Both the position numbers and the translations under genes were made by a program. From Pedobacter frigidisoli (GTDB taxonomy: Bacteria > Bacteroidota > Bacteroidia > Sphingobacteriales > Sphingobacteriaceae), in contig NZ_SJSN01000007.1 of NCBI RefSeq assembly GCF_004331675.1, positions 1 through 64,000 on the forward strand: DNA of 64,000 nucleotides, in the 5' to 3' direction. Below, piece after piece: positions 52,623 through 60,688 of this stretch. The number at the start of each line of letters is the position of its first letter. The stretch's first letter is position 1. The notes beneath the pieces were generated by a model. The model was not told where the DNA came from, searched no databases, and saw only the letters and a program-made list of their open reading frames with translations.

Positions 52623-53273
52623 ATGATTAACATTATTCTTGCGGATGACCATAACATTATCCGTACTTCTCTGAAGACACTAATTGAAAAACATGAAGGC
52701 ATTAAAGTTGTGGCAGAAGTTCCCGATGGCTTAGCTGTTTTAGCGCTTTTGGAAAAAGGAATTGAAGCCGACATTGTGTTATCTGATGTGGCGATGCCCC
52801 AACTTGATGGAATAAAATTGACAAGTAAGATAAGCGAACTAGGTTACCAAACAAAGGTGGTTCTTTTATCCATTTTGGAAGATGAAAAATATGCTTCAAA
52901 CGCCTTTATTTCAGGAGCTTCGGCTTACCTTTCAAAAGCTATAGAAGAAGATGAACTTTTGTTTTGCCTGCAACACGTAATGAAAGGGAAGAGGTATCTT
53001 TCATCTAATTTATGCATCTCTATCTTAGAGCGATTTAACAATCAATTAAATGTTCTTTCTCAAAAAACGATTACTCAAATTAGCTTTTCTGATCGCGAAA
53101 TAAATGTATTAAAACTGATTTCAGATGGTTTAACCAATCAAGAAATCGCCGATAAATTATACTTGAGCAGGCGAACGGTAGAGAGTCAAAGAGAGGCATT
53201 AATTAGTAAAACTGGCACTAAAAACTCAGCTTCATTGGTTCGATTTGCTATGCATAATGGCTATATTTCGTAG
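52623..53273 (+). CDS. NarL/LuxR-type response regulator
   Basis: 216 residues. Receiver domain with ADDH (acidic pair at 8-9), the phospho-acceptor Asp at 55 in DIVLSDVAMPQLDG, Ser in VVLLSILE and Lys in YLSKA. The LuxR-type HTH starts about residue 150: ISFSDREINVLKLISDGLTNQEIADKLYLSRRTVESQREAL. It ends NSASLVRFAMHNGYIS, which parallels the pseudo-receiver regulator at 13644 (NTAALINYVVRNGIID). Functional partner of the kinase just upstream. Confidence 0.93.
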   Translation: MINIILADDHNIIRTSLKTLIEKHEGIKVVAEVPDGLAVLALLEKGIEADIVLSDVAMPQLDGIKLTSKISELGYQTKVVLLSILEDEKYASNAFISGASAYLSKAIEEDELLFCLQHVMKGKRYLSSNLCISILERFNNQLNVLSQKTITQISFSDREINVLKLISDGLTNQEIADKLYLSRRTVESQREALISKTGTKNSASLVRFAMHNGYIS

Positions 53274-53284
53274 CTTTGGACGCC

Positions 53285-53292
53285 TATATTTG
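53285..53292 (+). promoter_or_regulatory. -7 promoter element of the ECF sigma gene
   Basis: TATATTTG fits TAnnTTTG, about 95 nt before the ATG at 53387. No clear -33 TTG was found at the right spacing. Confidence 0.45.
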
Positions 53293-53386
53293 ACGATTTT
53301 ACATAAACCGTAAAAAATCGGGTATTTTTACAAATAACATCGATACCTAGATATTGTTGAATGGTTAGACATATCCCTAACCAACA

Positions 53387-53905
53387 ATGGAAACATTAAA
53401 CTTCAATTGCGATATTTATCAATATAGGCAAATACTTTTAGATCGTGCCTTAGCTTACACCCGAGACGAGGATGAGGCTGCCGATCTTGTACAAGATACA
53501 TTTATGAAAGCTTTTCGTTTTTCTGGAAAGTTTCAATTGGGTAGTAATGTAAGGGCATGGTTGTTTACAATTCTGAAAAACACTTTCTTAAATCATTACT
53601 ATAAGGTAAAGCGTAAAAATGAAATGGTTCAGCAGGATGAAGATTTATCTTCTGCACAACTTTTGCCAAGTTCCTCATCTAATGCAGGCGCAGCAAAGTT
53701 TATGATGGATGATATTCAAAAATCACTTAATGCCTTACCGGAAGATTGTCGGTTTTGTTTTTGTCGCTATTTTGAAGGATACAAATACCATGAGATAGCT
53801 GCTGAGATGGATATTCCTCTTGGAACAGTAAAAACTAAAATTCACGTGGCTAGGGGCTTGTTAAAAAAGATGCTGAAGAATTACAAAACTGGTTTGGCTG
53901 CTTAA
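53387..53905 (+). CDS. ECF-type RNA polymerase sigma factor
   Basis: 172 residues. Region 2 (about 10-75): RALAYTRDEDEAADLVQDTFMKAFR with the -10 recognition helix, and NVRAWLFTILKNTFLNHYYK. Region 4 (about 110-165): LNALPEDCRFCFCRYFEGYKYHEIAAEMDIPLGTVKTKIHVARGLLKK. Family-typical length. No anti-sigma gene follows directly; the neighbour at 54123 pairs with a different sigma-like gene. Likely control of a regulon by stress or by the nearby two-component system, but unproven. Confidence 0.92.
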   Translation: METLNFNCDIYQYRQILLDRALAYTRDEDEAADLVQDTFMKAFRFSGKFQLGSNVRAWLFTILKNTFLNHYYKVKRKNEMVQQDEDLSSAQLLPSSSSNAGAAKFMMDDIQKSLNALPEDCRFCFCRYFEGYKYHEIAAEMDIPLGTVKTKIHVARGLLKKMLKNYKTGLAA

Positions 53906-54071
53906 TTTTTGGAAATGTGAATTTCTAAAAAATGAATTTCCTTTCAATCATTCTATTGTAACATGATCGCTTCTTAAATAATTATCACTCAAAAATCGGA
54001 ACCAATTTAAGGTCTATTTGTTATTTTTGTTCACTCTTTCATGTTTGAGCGCATGTTGGGGTTTAGATTTG

Positions 54072-54101
54072 GGGATAAGCTTTTTAGCTTATCCCTTTTT
54101 T
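54072..54101 (+). terminator. Strong intrinsic terminator
   Basis: GGGATAAGCT (54072-54081) pairs perfectly with AGCTTATCCC (54086-54095), loop TTTT, then a T-run to 54101. It may end the ECF sigma transcript, or a short RNA starting after TATTTTTG at 54022-54029. Confidence 0.85.
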
Positions 54102-54122
54102 ATGTTTAATGCTTGGATGAGG

Positions 54123-54626
54123 TTATTTTATTGGCGTTTTTAGTTTAAGCTCAATTTTTAAATCCTTAATTTGTTCTTGGGCTTGGCGATTCTCCAAATA
54201 AAAATATATCGCTGTTGCCAAAAATACTTTCCCCAAAATAAAAACTGCGGCAAAAACCCATTTCCATGCCTTATTAATACGCATTTGGTTTGATTCTGAT
54301 TCTACCTCGATGTACCGTTCTTGTTTGGTGCGCTCTTGGTAAGCCCTATCAAATCTATCATCTACTTCTGGCGCTTTTTGAATTGATTTATTACGGAGCT
54401 GAATTTCATTTATCTCATTTTCTATTTTTTCCAAAGCACCTATTGGGGGAGGAACTGCCATACTTAATGCCAAAGCCTCCATATCTAGTTCCAGTTGTTC
54501 TAGCGCATCTTGAAATTCGGGATGCTGTTTTTTAAGGAGCAAAACTTTTTCAACTTCTTCTTCTGTGGCGATTCCCATCACAAAAGTTTCCATTAAACCG
54601 CTATCCATAATTTTTTTAATTTCCAC
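54123..54626 (-). CDS. Membrane-anchored anti-sigma-factor-like protein
   Basis: 167 residues. The N-terminal part (SGLMETFVMGIATEEEVEKVLLLKKQHPEFQDALEQLELDMEALA) resembles the anti-sigma N-domain of Bacteroidota RskA-like proteins, without a zinc HxxxCxxC motif. One membrane segment lies at about 125-148 (WVFAAVFILGKVFLATAIYFYL), followed by a short periplasmic coiled helix. The large RskA C-terminal domain is missing. Its start overlaps the sigma-like gene upstream by 11 bases, a typical sigma/anti-sigma coupling. Confidence 0.7.
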   Translation of the reverse strand: MEIKKIMDSGLMETFVMGIATEEEVEKVLLLKKQHPEFQDALEQLELDMEALALSMAVPPPIGALEKIENEINEIQLRNKSIQKAPEVDDRFDRAYQERTKQERYIEVESESNQMRINKAWKWVFAAVFILGKVFLATAIYFYLENRQAQEQIKDLKIELKLKTPIK

Positions 54627-55065
54627 GTGCCCTCCTCATTTTATCTATTGATAACTTTAATTGATTGCGAACCTCATCCTCTTCTTTTTCTAAAACATTA
54701 GCCAGATAAGAAATTGATTTTCCTTGGTAGTAAATAGCACAAAAAATGTGCTTTTGTAAATCGTTTAGCAAATTAAGTTGATCATCCTTTTGAATTGGTT
54801 GATCGGAATTAACAGATGCAAAAGCTAATTTATTTTGAGCAAATTGCCTTAATTGGAGCCAAGTGCTTTGGTAATTTTTGTCTTTTACCTCTCCGTTAAA
54901 CTCATTCGCAAATGCCATAAGTATAACCACAAGGTGATCCTCTGCTTTTTGATGATCTTTAACAATGCCATTAATATAACCAAGTAACATTGCTGCATAC
55001 TTATCATAAAACCAACGGATATCCTTTGGTTCGGCAGGAGGGACGTTTAGAACTGCTTTGAACAT
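54616..55065 (-). CDS. Divergent sigma-70-like protein
   Basis: 149 residues, short for an ECF sigma factor. Residues 18-50 (WFYDKYAAMLLGYINGIVKDHQKAEDHL) recall region 2, and 98-145 (LLNDLQKHIFCAIYYQGKSISYLANVLEKEEDEVRNQL then SIDKMRRA) recall region 4. The usual VQDxF and WLxxIxxN motifs are weak or absent. It overlaps the anti-sigma-like gene, supporting a regulatory pair. It may be a degenerate sigma factor or one with unusual promoter recognition. Confidence 0.65.
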   Translation of the reverse strand: MFKAVLNVPPAEPKDIRWFYDKYAAMLLGYINGIVKDHQKAEDHLVVILMAFANEFNGEVKDKNYQSTWLQLRQFAQNKLAFASVNSDQPIQKDDQLNLLNDLQKHIFCAIYYQGKSISYLANVLEKEEDEVRNQLKLSIDKMRRARGN

Positions 55066-55230
55066 TGATATAAATTGAATCTAGTAAATGATGCAAGATA
55101 AGCTCTAATTATTAAAAAATGTAAAATTAATTAGGGAAAAGCAGTTCAAATAAGTGTAAGAAATTTCTTAAAATAATATAAATTAGGCAAGTTACTTTCA
55201 CTTTCGAGTTTTATTATAGAGATTTATAAC

Positions 55231-56004
55231 ATGAAAATTGCAACCTATAATGTGAATGGTGTTAATGGCCGTTTGCCGGTTTTATTACGTTGGTTAGAAG
55301 AAACGAAGCCAGATGTAGTTTGCTTACAAGAGCTGAAAGCACCACAAGAGAAGTTTCCGGAAGAGGCAATTAAGGCCGCTGGTTACAATGCCATTTGGCA
55401 TGGACAAAAAAGCTGGAATGGTGTGGCAATTTTGGCTAGAGATTTAGAAATTAAGGAGTTGAGACGCGGCTTGGATGGTGATCCTGAGGATTTGCATAGT
55501 AGATATATTGAAGCAATGGTAAACAATGTAGTGATTGGTTGCTTATACCTTCCCAATGGGAACCCTGCACCAGGTCCGAAGTTTGATTATAAATTGCAAT
55601 GGTTCGAACGTTTCACGGCACATGCCGCCAAGTTATTAGAATATAATTTGCCTGTTGTTTTAGCTGGCGATTATAACGTTATTCCAACGGAATTGGATGC
55701 TTATAAGCCCGAGCGCTGGGTAGAAGATGCCTTGTTCCGACCAGAAACAAGGCTGGCGTTTCAAAATTTAATGGCGCAAGGTTGGACAGATGCCATCCGT
55801 AAACTTTATCCTGATGAAACAATTTATACCTTTTGGGATTATTTCCGCAATGCTTACGGCAGAGATGCAGGTTTAAGAATTGATCACTTTTTGCTTAGTC
55901 CACAAGTTAGCGAAAGACTTAAAGCTGCAGGTGTGGATAAACAAGTAAGAGGTTGGGAAAAAACAAGCGATCACGGTCCGGTTTGGATAGAAATTGAGGA
56001 TTAA
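55231..56004 (+). CDS. xth: Exodeoxyribonuclease III
   Basis: 257 residues. KIATYNVNGVNGRLPVLLRWL, PDVVCLQELKAP (catalytic Glu), GCLYLPNGNPAPGPKFDYKLQW, VVLAGDYNVIPTELDAY (Asp and Asn of the active site) and a final KTSDHGPVWIEI with the catalytic Asp-His. It cuts at abasic sites and removes 3' blocks in base-excision repair. Single gene, convergent with gpmA. Confidence 0.95.
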   Translation: MKIATYNVNGVNGRLPVLLRWLEETKPDVVCLQELKAPQEKFPEEAIKAAGYNAIWHGQKSWNGVAILARDLEIKELRRGLDGDPEDLHSRYIEAMVNNVVIGCLYLPNGNPAPGPKFDYKLQWFERFTAHAAKLLEYNLPVVLAGDYNVIPTELDAYKPERWVEDALFRPETRLAFQNLMAQGWTDAIRKLYPDETIYTFWDYFRNAYGRDAGLRIDHFLLSPQVSERLKAAGVDKQVRGWEKTSDHGPVWIEIED

Positions 56005-56026
56005 TTATAAGAATATTAGCTATCTA

Positions 56027-56716
56027 TTATTCAAGATAGTAATGCCTAATTTTTTGGAGATCATCATCTAACTCATAAACCAACGGAACACCTGTCGGGA
56101 TTTCGAGTGCGGTAACTTCTTCATTTGATAAATTATCGAGGTATTTAATAAGTGCCCTTAAGCTGTTGCCGTGGGCAGAAATAATCACTTTTTCGTTTCG
56201 GCTGATGGCTGGTACAATTGATTCATTCCAATAAGGGAGCACTCGAGAAATGGTATCGCTGAGGTTTTCGGTTAATGGCAATTCTTCGGGCTTCACCAGT
56301 TGGTAACGTAAGTCTTTCCCAGGGTAACGCTCATCATCTATGGTTACTGCTGGTGGTTCTTCATCAGGATCTCTTCTCCATTTGTAAACTTGATCGGCAC
56401 CATATTTATCTGCAGTTTCAGCTTTATTTAGTCCTTGCAGGGCACCGTAAAAACGTTCGTTTAAATGCCAGCTTTTATGTTCCGGAATCCATAAATGATC
56501 AAGGTCTTCTAAAATAATATGGAGTGTTTTTATTGCTCTTTTTAGTAGGGATGTAAAAGCGATGTCGAAATTATAGCCGTGTTTTTTTAAAATTTCTCCG
56601 GCCTTTTTAGCTTCGCGGTAACCATTCTCTGATAAATCTACATCTGTCCAGCCGGTGAACCTATTTTCTAGGTTCCAAACACTTTCTCCATGACGGATTA
56701 ATACTATTTTTTTCAT
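56027..56716 (-). CDS. gpmA: 2,3-bisphosphoglycerate-dependent phosphoglycerate mutase
   Basis: 229 residues. [28 protein letters not shown] contains the phospho-histidine [34 protein letters not shown], and [15 protein letters not shown] with the second His are as in dPGM. It interconverts 3- and 2-phosphoglycerate in glycolysis. Single gene; a dispersed repeat lies upstream. Confidence 0.96.
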   Translation of the reverse strand: MKKIVLIRHGESVWNLENRFTGWTDVDLSENGYREAKKAGEILKKHGYNFDIAFTSLLKRAIKTLHIILEDLDHLWIPEHKSWHLNERFYGALQGLNKAETADKYGADQVYKWRRDPDEEPPAVTIDDERYPGKDLRYQLVKPEELPLTENLSDTISRVLPYWNESIVPAISRNEKVIISAHGNSLRALIKYLDNLSNEEVTALEIPTGVPLVYELDDDLQKIRHYYLE

Positions 56717-56796
56717 GTACTCAGCTTTTTATTTTAGGCTTGATATTGAGCAAACGGGTGGGGCTAGCTTAAATTTTTGTAGTGGCAGAAGTAATC

Positions 56797-56893
56797 TAAA
56801 CCCGACATTCGCGGAAAGCTCCCGATTTTTTCGGGACTTGTAGCATTGGCGGGACGGACATTAATCATAGCGCTGAAATTGCTTTTCAAATTA
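56797..56893 (+). repeat. Dispersed structured repeat, copy 6
   Basis: TAAACCCGACATTCGCGG start, hairpin AAG-c-TCCCGA / TCGGGA-CTT (56816-56825 with 56831-56839, loop TTTTT), then TTGGCGGGAC and GAAATTGCTTTTCAAATTA. It lies between gpmA and the small membrane gene. Confidence 0.75.
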
Positions 56894-56914
56894 AAAAGGT
56901 TTAAGGAATTATCC

Positions 56915-57205
56915 TTAAACCTCCGTATTATCCCATTTATCATTAACCTTTTTCTCGTTTGCTATAACTTCTTTGGCATCGGTTACGCCCTTGTAGTAGA
57001 AATAAGCGCCGAAGCCAACTATCAATATTAGATTACTAATTTTGAAGCTATGATCTAGCCAATACTGCAATGGAGGCACATTTCCGTTAAAACTTTCCTT
57101 AATACTTGGCCAAGAGTTAATGGTAAAAATGATTACAATCATCAACAAAACCTGTAAAAAGGTTCTGATGATGATTTTTTGATAGGGTATTTTATCTGTT
57201 TCCAT
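56915..57205 (-). CDS. Small two-segment membrane protein, unknown function
   Basis: 96 residues with two hydrophobic segments (about 12-30, TFLQVLLMIVIIFTI, and about 57-72, ILIVGFGAYFYY), and a charged C-terminus ending KWDNTEV. Its start shares one base with the stop of the M42 peptidase gene (TAATG), so it is co-translated with it. Family not recognised. Confidence 0.7.
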   Translation of the reverse strand: METDKIPYQKIIIRTFLQVLLMIVIIFTINSWPSIKESFNGNVPPLQYWLDHSFKISNLILIVGFGAYFYYKGVTDAKEVIANEKKVNDKWDNTEV

Positions 57206-58320
57206 TATTTAAATTCCCTGAAATCTTGTCCGTCTTTAATGTTTAACAAGCTTTCGTAAATTAAGCTGATTACATTATCTACGTCTTCTTTATGCACCAT
57301 TTCTACCGTGGTGTGCATGTAGCGCAAAGGCAATGAAATCAATGCCGATGGAACGCCACCATTTGAGTAAGCAAAAGCATCAGTATCGGTTCCGGTAGAA
57401 CGAGATGATGCCTGGCGTTGGAAAGGAATTTCGTTTTTCTCTGCAGTTTTGATTAACAATTTATTTAAGTTAGTTTGAACAGCTGGAGCATAAGAAACCA
57501 CTGGTCCTTTTCCGGCTGATAAATCGCCCTGAATGTTTTTATTGATCATCGGGGTAGTAGTATCGTGGGTTACATCTGTAACAATTGCCACATTTGGTTT
57601 AATGCGTTGGGCAATCATTTCGGCACCGCGTAAGCCAATTTCCTCTTGTACAGAATTTACGATATAAAGTCCGAATGGAAGTTTTTTCTTGTTCTCTTTT
57701 AATAAACGGGCAACTTCGGCGATCATAAAACCACCAACACGGTTATCTAAAGCACGACCAACGTAATAGCGATCATTCAAGACCATAAACTCGTCTTCGT
57801 AAGTGATTACACACCCCACATGGATGCCTAATTTTTCTACTTCTTCTTTAGAAATACAACCACAATCTAAAAAGATGTTTTTAAGCTCTGGCGCTTGTTC
57901 TTTTTCGCCATGGCGAGTGTGGATGGCTGGCCAACCGAACACAGCTTTAACCAAACCTTTTTCTGTATGAATATTTACGCGTTTTGATGGCGCAATCTGA
58001 TGATCGGAACCTCCATTGCGGATAACATAAATCAAACCATCGGCGGTGATGTAATTTACGTACCAAGAAATTTCATCGGCGTGGGCCTCGATAACTACTT
58101 TAAATTCTGCCTTTGGATTGATCACACCCACAGCAGTACCGTAATTATCTACAAAATGCTCATCGATATAAGGTTTTAAATAGTTAAGCCAAAGTTTTTG
58201 CCCTTCCCATTCGTAACCCGTAGGAGCAGGGTTGTTAATATATTCTTCTAAAAACTGCAGCGATTTTTTAGTTACTACAGTTACATGTTTTTTCTTGTCG
58301 TCTTCTTTTTTCTTAGCCAT
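57205..58320 (-). CDS. M42 family metallo-aminopeptidase
   Basis: 371 residues. The metal and catalytic residues appear in order: EAHADEISWYV (His), RALDNRVGGFM (Asp), VQEEIGLRGAEM (Glu pair), VTDVTHDTT (Asp) and LRYMHTTVEMVH (His). The Lys-rich N-terminus (first 18 residues) is an unusual addition. It removes N-terminal residues from peptides as a tetrahedral cytosolic complex. First gene of a two-gene unit with the small membrane protein. Confidence 0.93.
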   Translation of the reverse strand: MAKKKEDDKKKHVTVVTKKSLQFLEEYINNPAPTGYEWEGQKLWLNYLKPYIDEHFVDNYGTAVGVINPKAEFKVVIEAHADEISWYVNYITADGLIYVIRNGGSDHQIAPSKRVNIHTEKGLVKAVFGWPAIHTRHGEKEQAPELKNIFLDCGCISKEEVEKLGIHVGCVITYEDEFMVLNDRYYVGRALDNRVGGFMIAEVARLLKENKKKLPFGLYIVNSVQEEIGLRGAEMIAQRIKPNVAIVTDVTHDTTTPMINKNIQGDLSAGKGPVVSYAPAVQTNLNKLLIKTAEKNEIPFQRQASSRSTGTDTDAFAYSNGGVPSALISLPLRYMHTTVEMVHKEDVDNVISLIYESLLNIKDGQDFREFK

Positions 58321-58336
58321 ATTTATTTATAGTTTT

Positions 58337-58399
58337 CGTCATTCTGAATTCATTTCAGAATCTTATTAAGAGAGATGCTGAAACAAGTTCAGCATGACG
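58337..58399. repeat. Paired palindromic repeat
   Basis: CGTCATTCTGAATTCATTTC... (58337-58363) and GATGCTGAAACAAGTTCAGC... (58374-58399) form an imperfect inverted repeat, each half having its own small hairpin. The right half equals the unit at 9284-9310. It lies between the M42 peptidase and the acetyltransferase genes. Confidence 0.7.
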
Positions 58400-58407
58400 G
58401 TCAATAT

Positions 58408-58815
58408 TTATAATTCTTTTTCCATTACCACGAAATCATATCCATCTTTAAAAAAGGTATCTTCTGTTTCGCGGAAGCCAAATTTAAAATAAAATTCCTT
58501 TGCATTAACACGGGCATTACACCAAAGTGCAGTCGCTTTCTGAATTTTACAAAAATCTAAGATATATTCCATCAGTTTGGCGCCATAACCTAATTTTTGA
58601 TATTCGGGAAGAACGGCAAGTTTTCTAAATTGATAGACATCACCTTGTGAAAAAAGTGAGACTACACCTGCTAATTTGTGGTCTGCGTATAATCCGAAAT
58701 GTAAGCCGTCAAAATCATCTTTCAGTTTTACCGAATCCAAAGGCATATCAGGATACATGGCTTCGTGTCTAATCCGCCAGGTTAATGATGGAAAAATTTG
58801 CTCTATTTGAACCAT
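58408..58815 (-). CDS. GNAT family N-acetyltransferase
   Basis: 135 residues. The acetyl-CoA-binding segment YQFRKLAVLPEYQKLGYGAKLMEYIL (RxLAVxPxxQxxGxG/A) and the later ALWCNARVNAKEFYFKFGFRETEDTFFKDG are typical of GNAT. Substrate unknown. Three nt after the outer-membrane-protein gene, so probably in one unit with it and the MFS gene. Confidence 0.88.
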   Translation of the reverse strand: MVQIEQIFPSLTWRIRHEAMYPDMPLDSVKLKDDFDGLHFGLYADHKLAGVVSLFSQGDVYQFRKLAVLPEYQKLGYGAKLMEYILDFCKIQKATALWCNARVNAKEFYFKFGFRETEDTFFKDGYDFVVMEKEL

Positions 58816-58818
58816 ATA

Positions 58819-59394
58819 TTACAGTAAGAAGCTAAAACCTATTCTCCCATCTACACCAAAATATGGATCGCCATCGCCTAAACGTACAGTAGGACCAAGC
58901 ATTAACTCGAAGTTTACTTTTTTGCCAATATTTCGCTGAAATCCCCATTGCGGAGTTATACCAATTTCGCCATTTCCAAAATATTCGTTATCCAAAAGTG
59001 GAGCAAAATAAGCAGATACATCAAGGCCATAATAATTAGCCGCATTGTTGGCCGTTTTCTTGCCTTTCTTGTTGCGCTGTTCGAAGTTATAATAACGTCT
59101 GAATCCAGCATTAATAGTTGGGAATATATTAAAATAAGTGTCTGTTTTTGATGTTGAACCATAACTGTAGCTTTGGACAGCAAAAGATGCAGCAGCCCCA
59201 CCAGCAACATATACCGAACTCAATTTTCCGATTTTCTGCTCTCTTTCATACGTTACTCCAAGCAAGGTAAGCCTAATCTTATTTAATGATTTTACTTCTG
59301 TTGCTTGATCTGCCATTTTGCTTTCTTGTGCTTGTGCATTTCCAAGACCCATTATGCAAACTAAAAGTAAGGTTATTGCGTTTTTAGATTTCAT
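58819..59394 (-). CDS. Small outer-membrane beta-barrel-like protein
   Basis: 191 residues with a signal peptide (ending GNAQAQE, about 22). The mature part is alternating strand-like: IRLTLLGVTYEREQKIGKLSSVYVAGGAAASF, INAGFRRYYNFEQR, YFAPLLDNEYFGNGEIGITPQWG, GPTVRLGDGDPYFGVDGRIGFSFLL, ending in a C-terminal aromatic/Leu pattern. Probably an outer-membrane porin-like protein; function unknown. Confidence 0.72.
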   Translation of the reverse strand: MKSKNAITLLLVCIMGLGNAQAQESKMADQATEVKSLNKIRLTLLGVTYEREQKIGKLSSVYVAGGAAASFAVQSYSYGSTSKTDTYFNIFPTINAGFRRYYNFEQRNKKGKKTANNAANYYGLDVSAYFAPLLDNEYFGNGEIGITPQWGFQRNIGKKVNFELMLGPTVRLGDGDPYFGVDGRIGFSFLL

Positions 59395-59401
59395 TTTTGA
59401 A

Positions 59402-60565
59402 TTAATTATAGTGTTTGTTTCTTCCGTAAAACTGATAAATTAAAATGTTTAGCAAAATTATCCCTGTCATCCCGTAGCAAAATAAATTCCACCCACCTTG
59501 GCCCCAAAGCCAAAGGCCAAGTGCAGAACCACAACTTGCACCAATAAAACTTACCGACATAAATATAGTATTTAAACGGTTTCTAGCTTCAGGGATTAAG
59601 GTGTAAATTCTGGTTTGGTTGGTTACATGAATCGCCTGTTGACCGATGTCAATCAAGACGATGCCAATGACGAATAAATACAGGTGATTTCCTGTAAAAT
59701 AAAATAAGGCAATGCTGATGATTTGTAAAACGAAGCCAATCATTAAATTTTTGCGTGGATTATTTCCATCGCTTAATTTACCTACAAGTGGTGCGGCTAA
59801 TGCTCCAGCTGCACCTGCAATTCCGAATAAGCCAATTTGTAAGGTTTGGAAATTAAAAGGAGGATTAGCAAGGTATAAAACCATGGTTGTCCAGAATGCG
59901 CTGATGATGGCAAAAGCCAAGAAGTTGATGATTGAGGTTTCTCTCAATACAGGTTGTGTTTTAATGTAGCTAAACATCGAACTCATTAATTCCCTATAAG
60001 TACCTTTAAATGCAGGCAAACTTTGAGGAAAGCGTTTGGCCATTAACACAATGAGTAAAATGCAAATGCCTGCAGCCATATAGTAAACCCCTCGCCAACC
60101 TAACCAAAAGCCAATGCTTCCGCTAACTGCTCTGGAAGCCAAAATGCCAACCAATAAACCACTCATAATCATTCCAATATTGGCTCCTCTGTTTTCATCG
60201 GTACTTAAGTTGGCTGCCATTGGCAAAATAAGCTGCGGAACAATAGAGCAAATTCCAATTAATAGTGAGGCAATTTCGAGCAGGAAAAACGTATGGGAAA
60301 TTGCAGCGACCAATAAAGCTAAAATGGCTAAACCAGTAATGATGAGGATTTGCTTTTTACGCTCGAACATATCGCCAAGCGGAACAAGAAGAAATAAACC
60401 TACGGCATAACCTATTTGTGTAATGTATGTAATTCGGCCAGCATCAGTTTCTGATAGTTTAAAATCTTTGGCGATAAGAATAACCAGCGGTTGGCAATAA
60501 TAAATGTTGGCCACAATAAGCCCTGTACAAAAGGCCATTAGGAGGATGTCGATTCGTTTTAACAT
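59402..60565 (-). CDS. MFS transporter (DHA1-like)
   Basis: 387 residues with about 12 hydrophobic segments. N-terminal IVANIYYCQPLVILIAKDF and the MFS motif A region LVPLGDMFERKKQILIITGL after segment 2. LVGKLSDGNNPRKNLM repeats that loop in the second half. It resembles YgaY-type drug/sugar efflux proteins. Inner membrane. Substrate unknown. It starts a three-gene minus-strand unit with the outer-membrane and GNAT genes. Confidence 0.9.
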   Translation of the reverse strand: MLKRIDILLMAFCTGLIVANIYYCQPLVILIAKDFKLSETDAGRITYITQIGYAVGLFLLVPLGDMFERKKQILIITGLAILALLVAAISHTFFLLEIASLLIGICSIVPQLILPMAANLSTDENRGANIGMIMSGLLVGILASRAVSGSIGFWLGWRGVYYMAAGICILLIVLMAKRFPQSLPAFKGTYRELMSSMFSYIKTQPVLRETSIINFLAFAIISAFWTTMVLYLANPPFNFQTLQIGLFGIAGAAGALAAPLVGKLSDGNNPRKNLMIGFVLQIISIALFYFTGNHLYLFVIGIVLIDIGQQAIHVTNQTRIYTLIPEARNRLNTIFMSVSFIGASCGSALGLWLWGQGGWNLFCYGMTGIILLNILIYQFYGRNKHYN

Positions 60566-60591
60566 GTAAGGTGATGTAAGATGTATTTATG

Positions 60592-60671
60592 TAAGATGGA
60601 TGATGTGCACGTAATATGTTTTCAATGTAAATTGGTTAATGGAAATTTAATCATCCCTTATCCATCTTACC
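60592..60671. repeat. Inverted repeat between MFS and carboxylase genes
   Basis: GTAAGATGGAT (60592-60602) and ATCCATCTTAC (60661-60671) are perfect complements, and shorter copies (GTAAGATG, CATCCATCTT) surround them. Confidence 0.6.
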
Positions 60672-60688
60672 TCATCCATCTTCCATCC

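Noticed and set aside
54040-54110. Short ORF (MFERMLGF...) across the terminator
   Set aside because: Its codons read through a perfect terminator stem and T-run; the RNA structure explains the sequence better.
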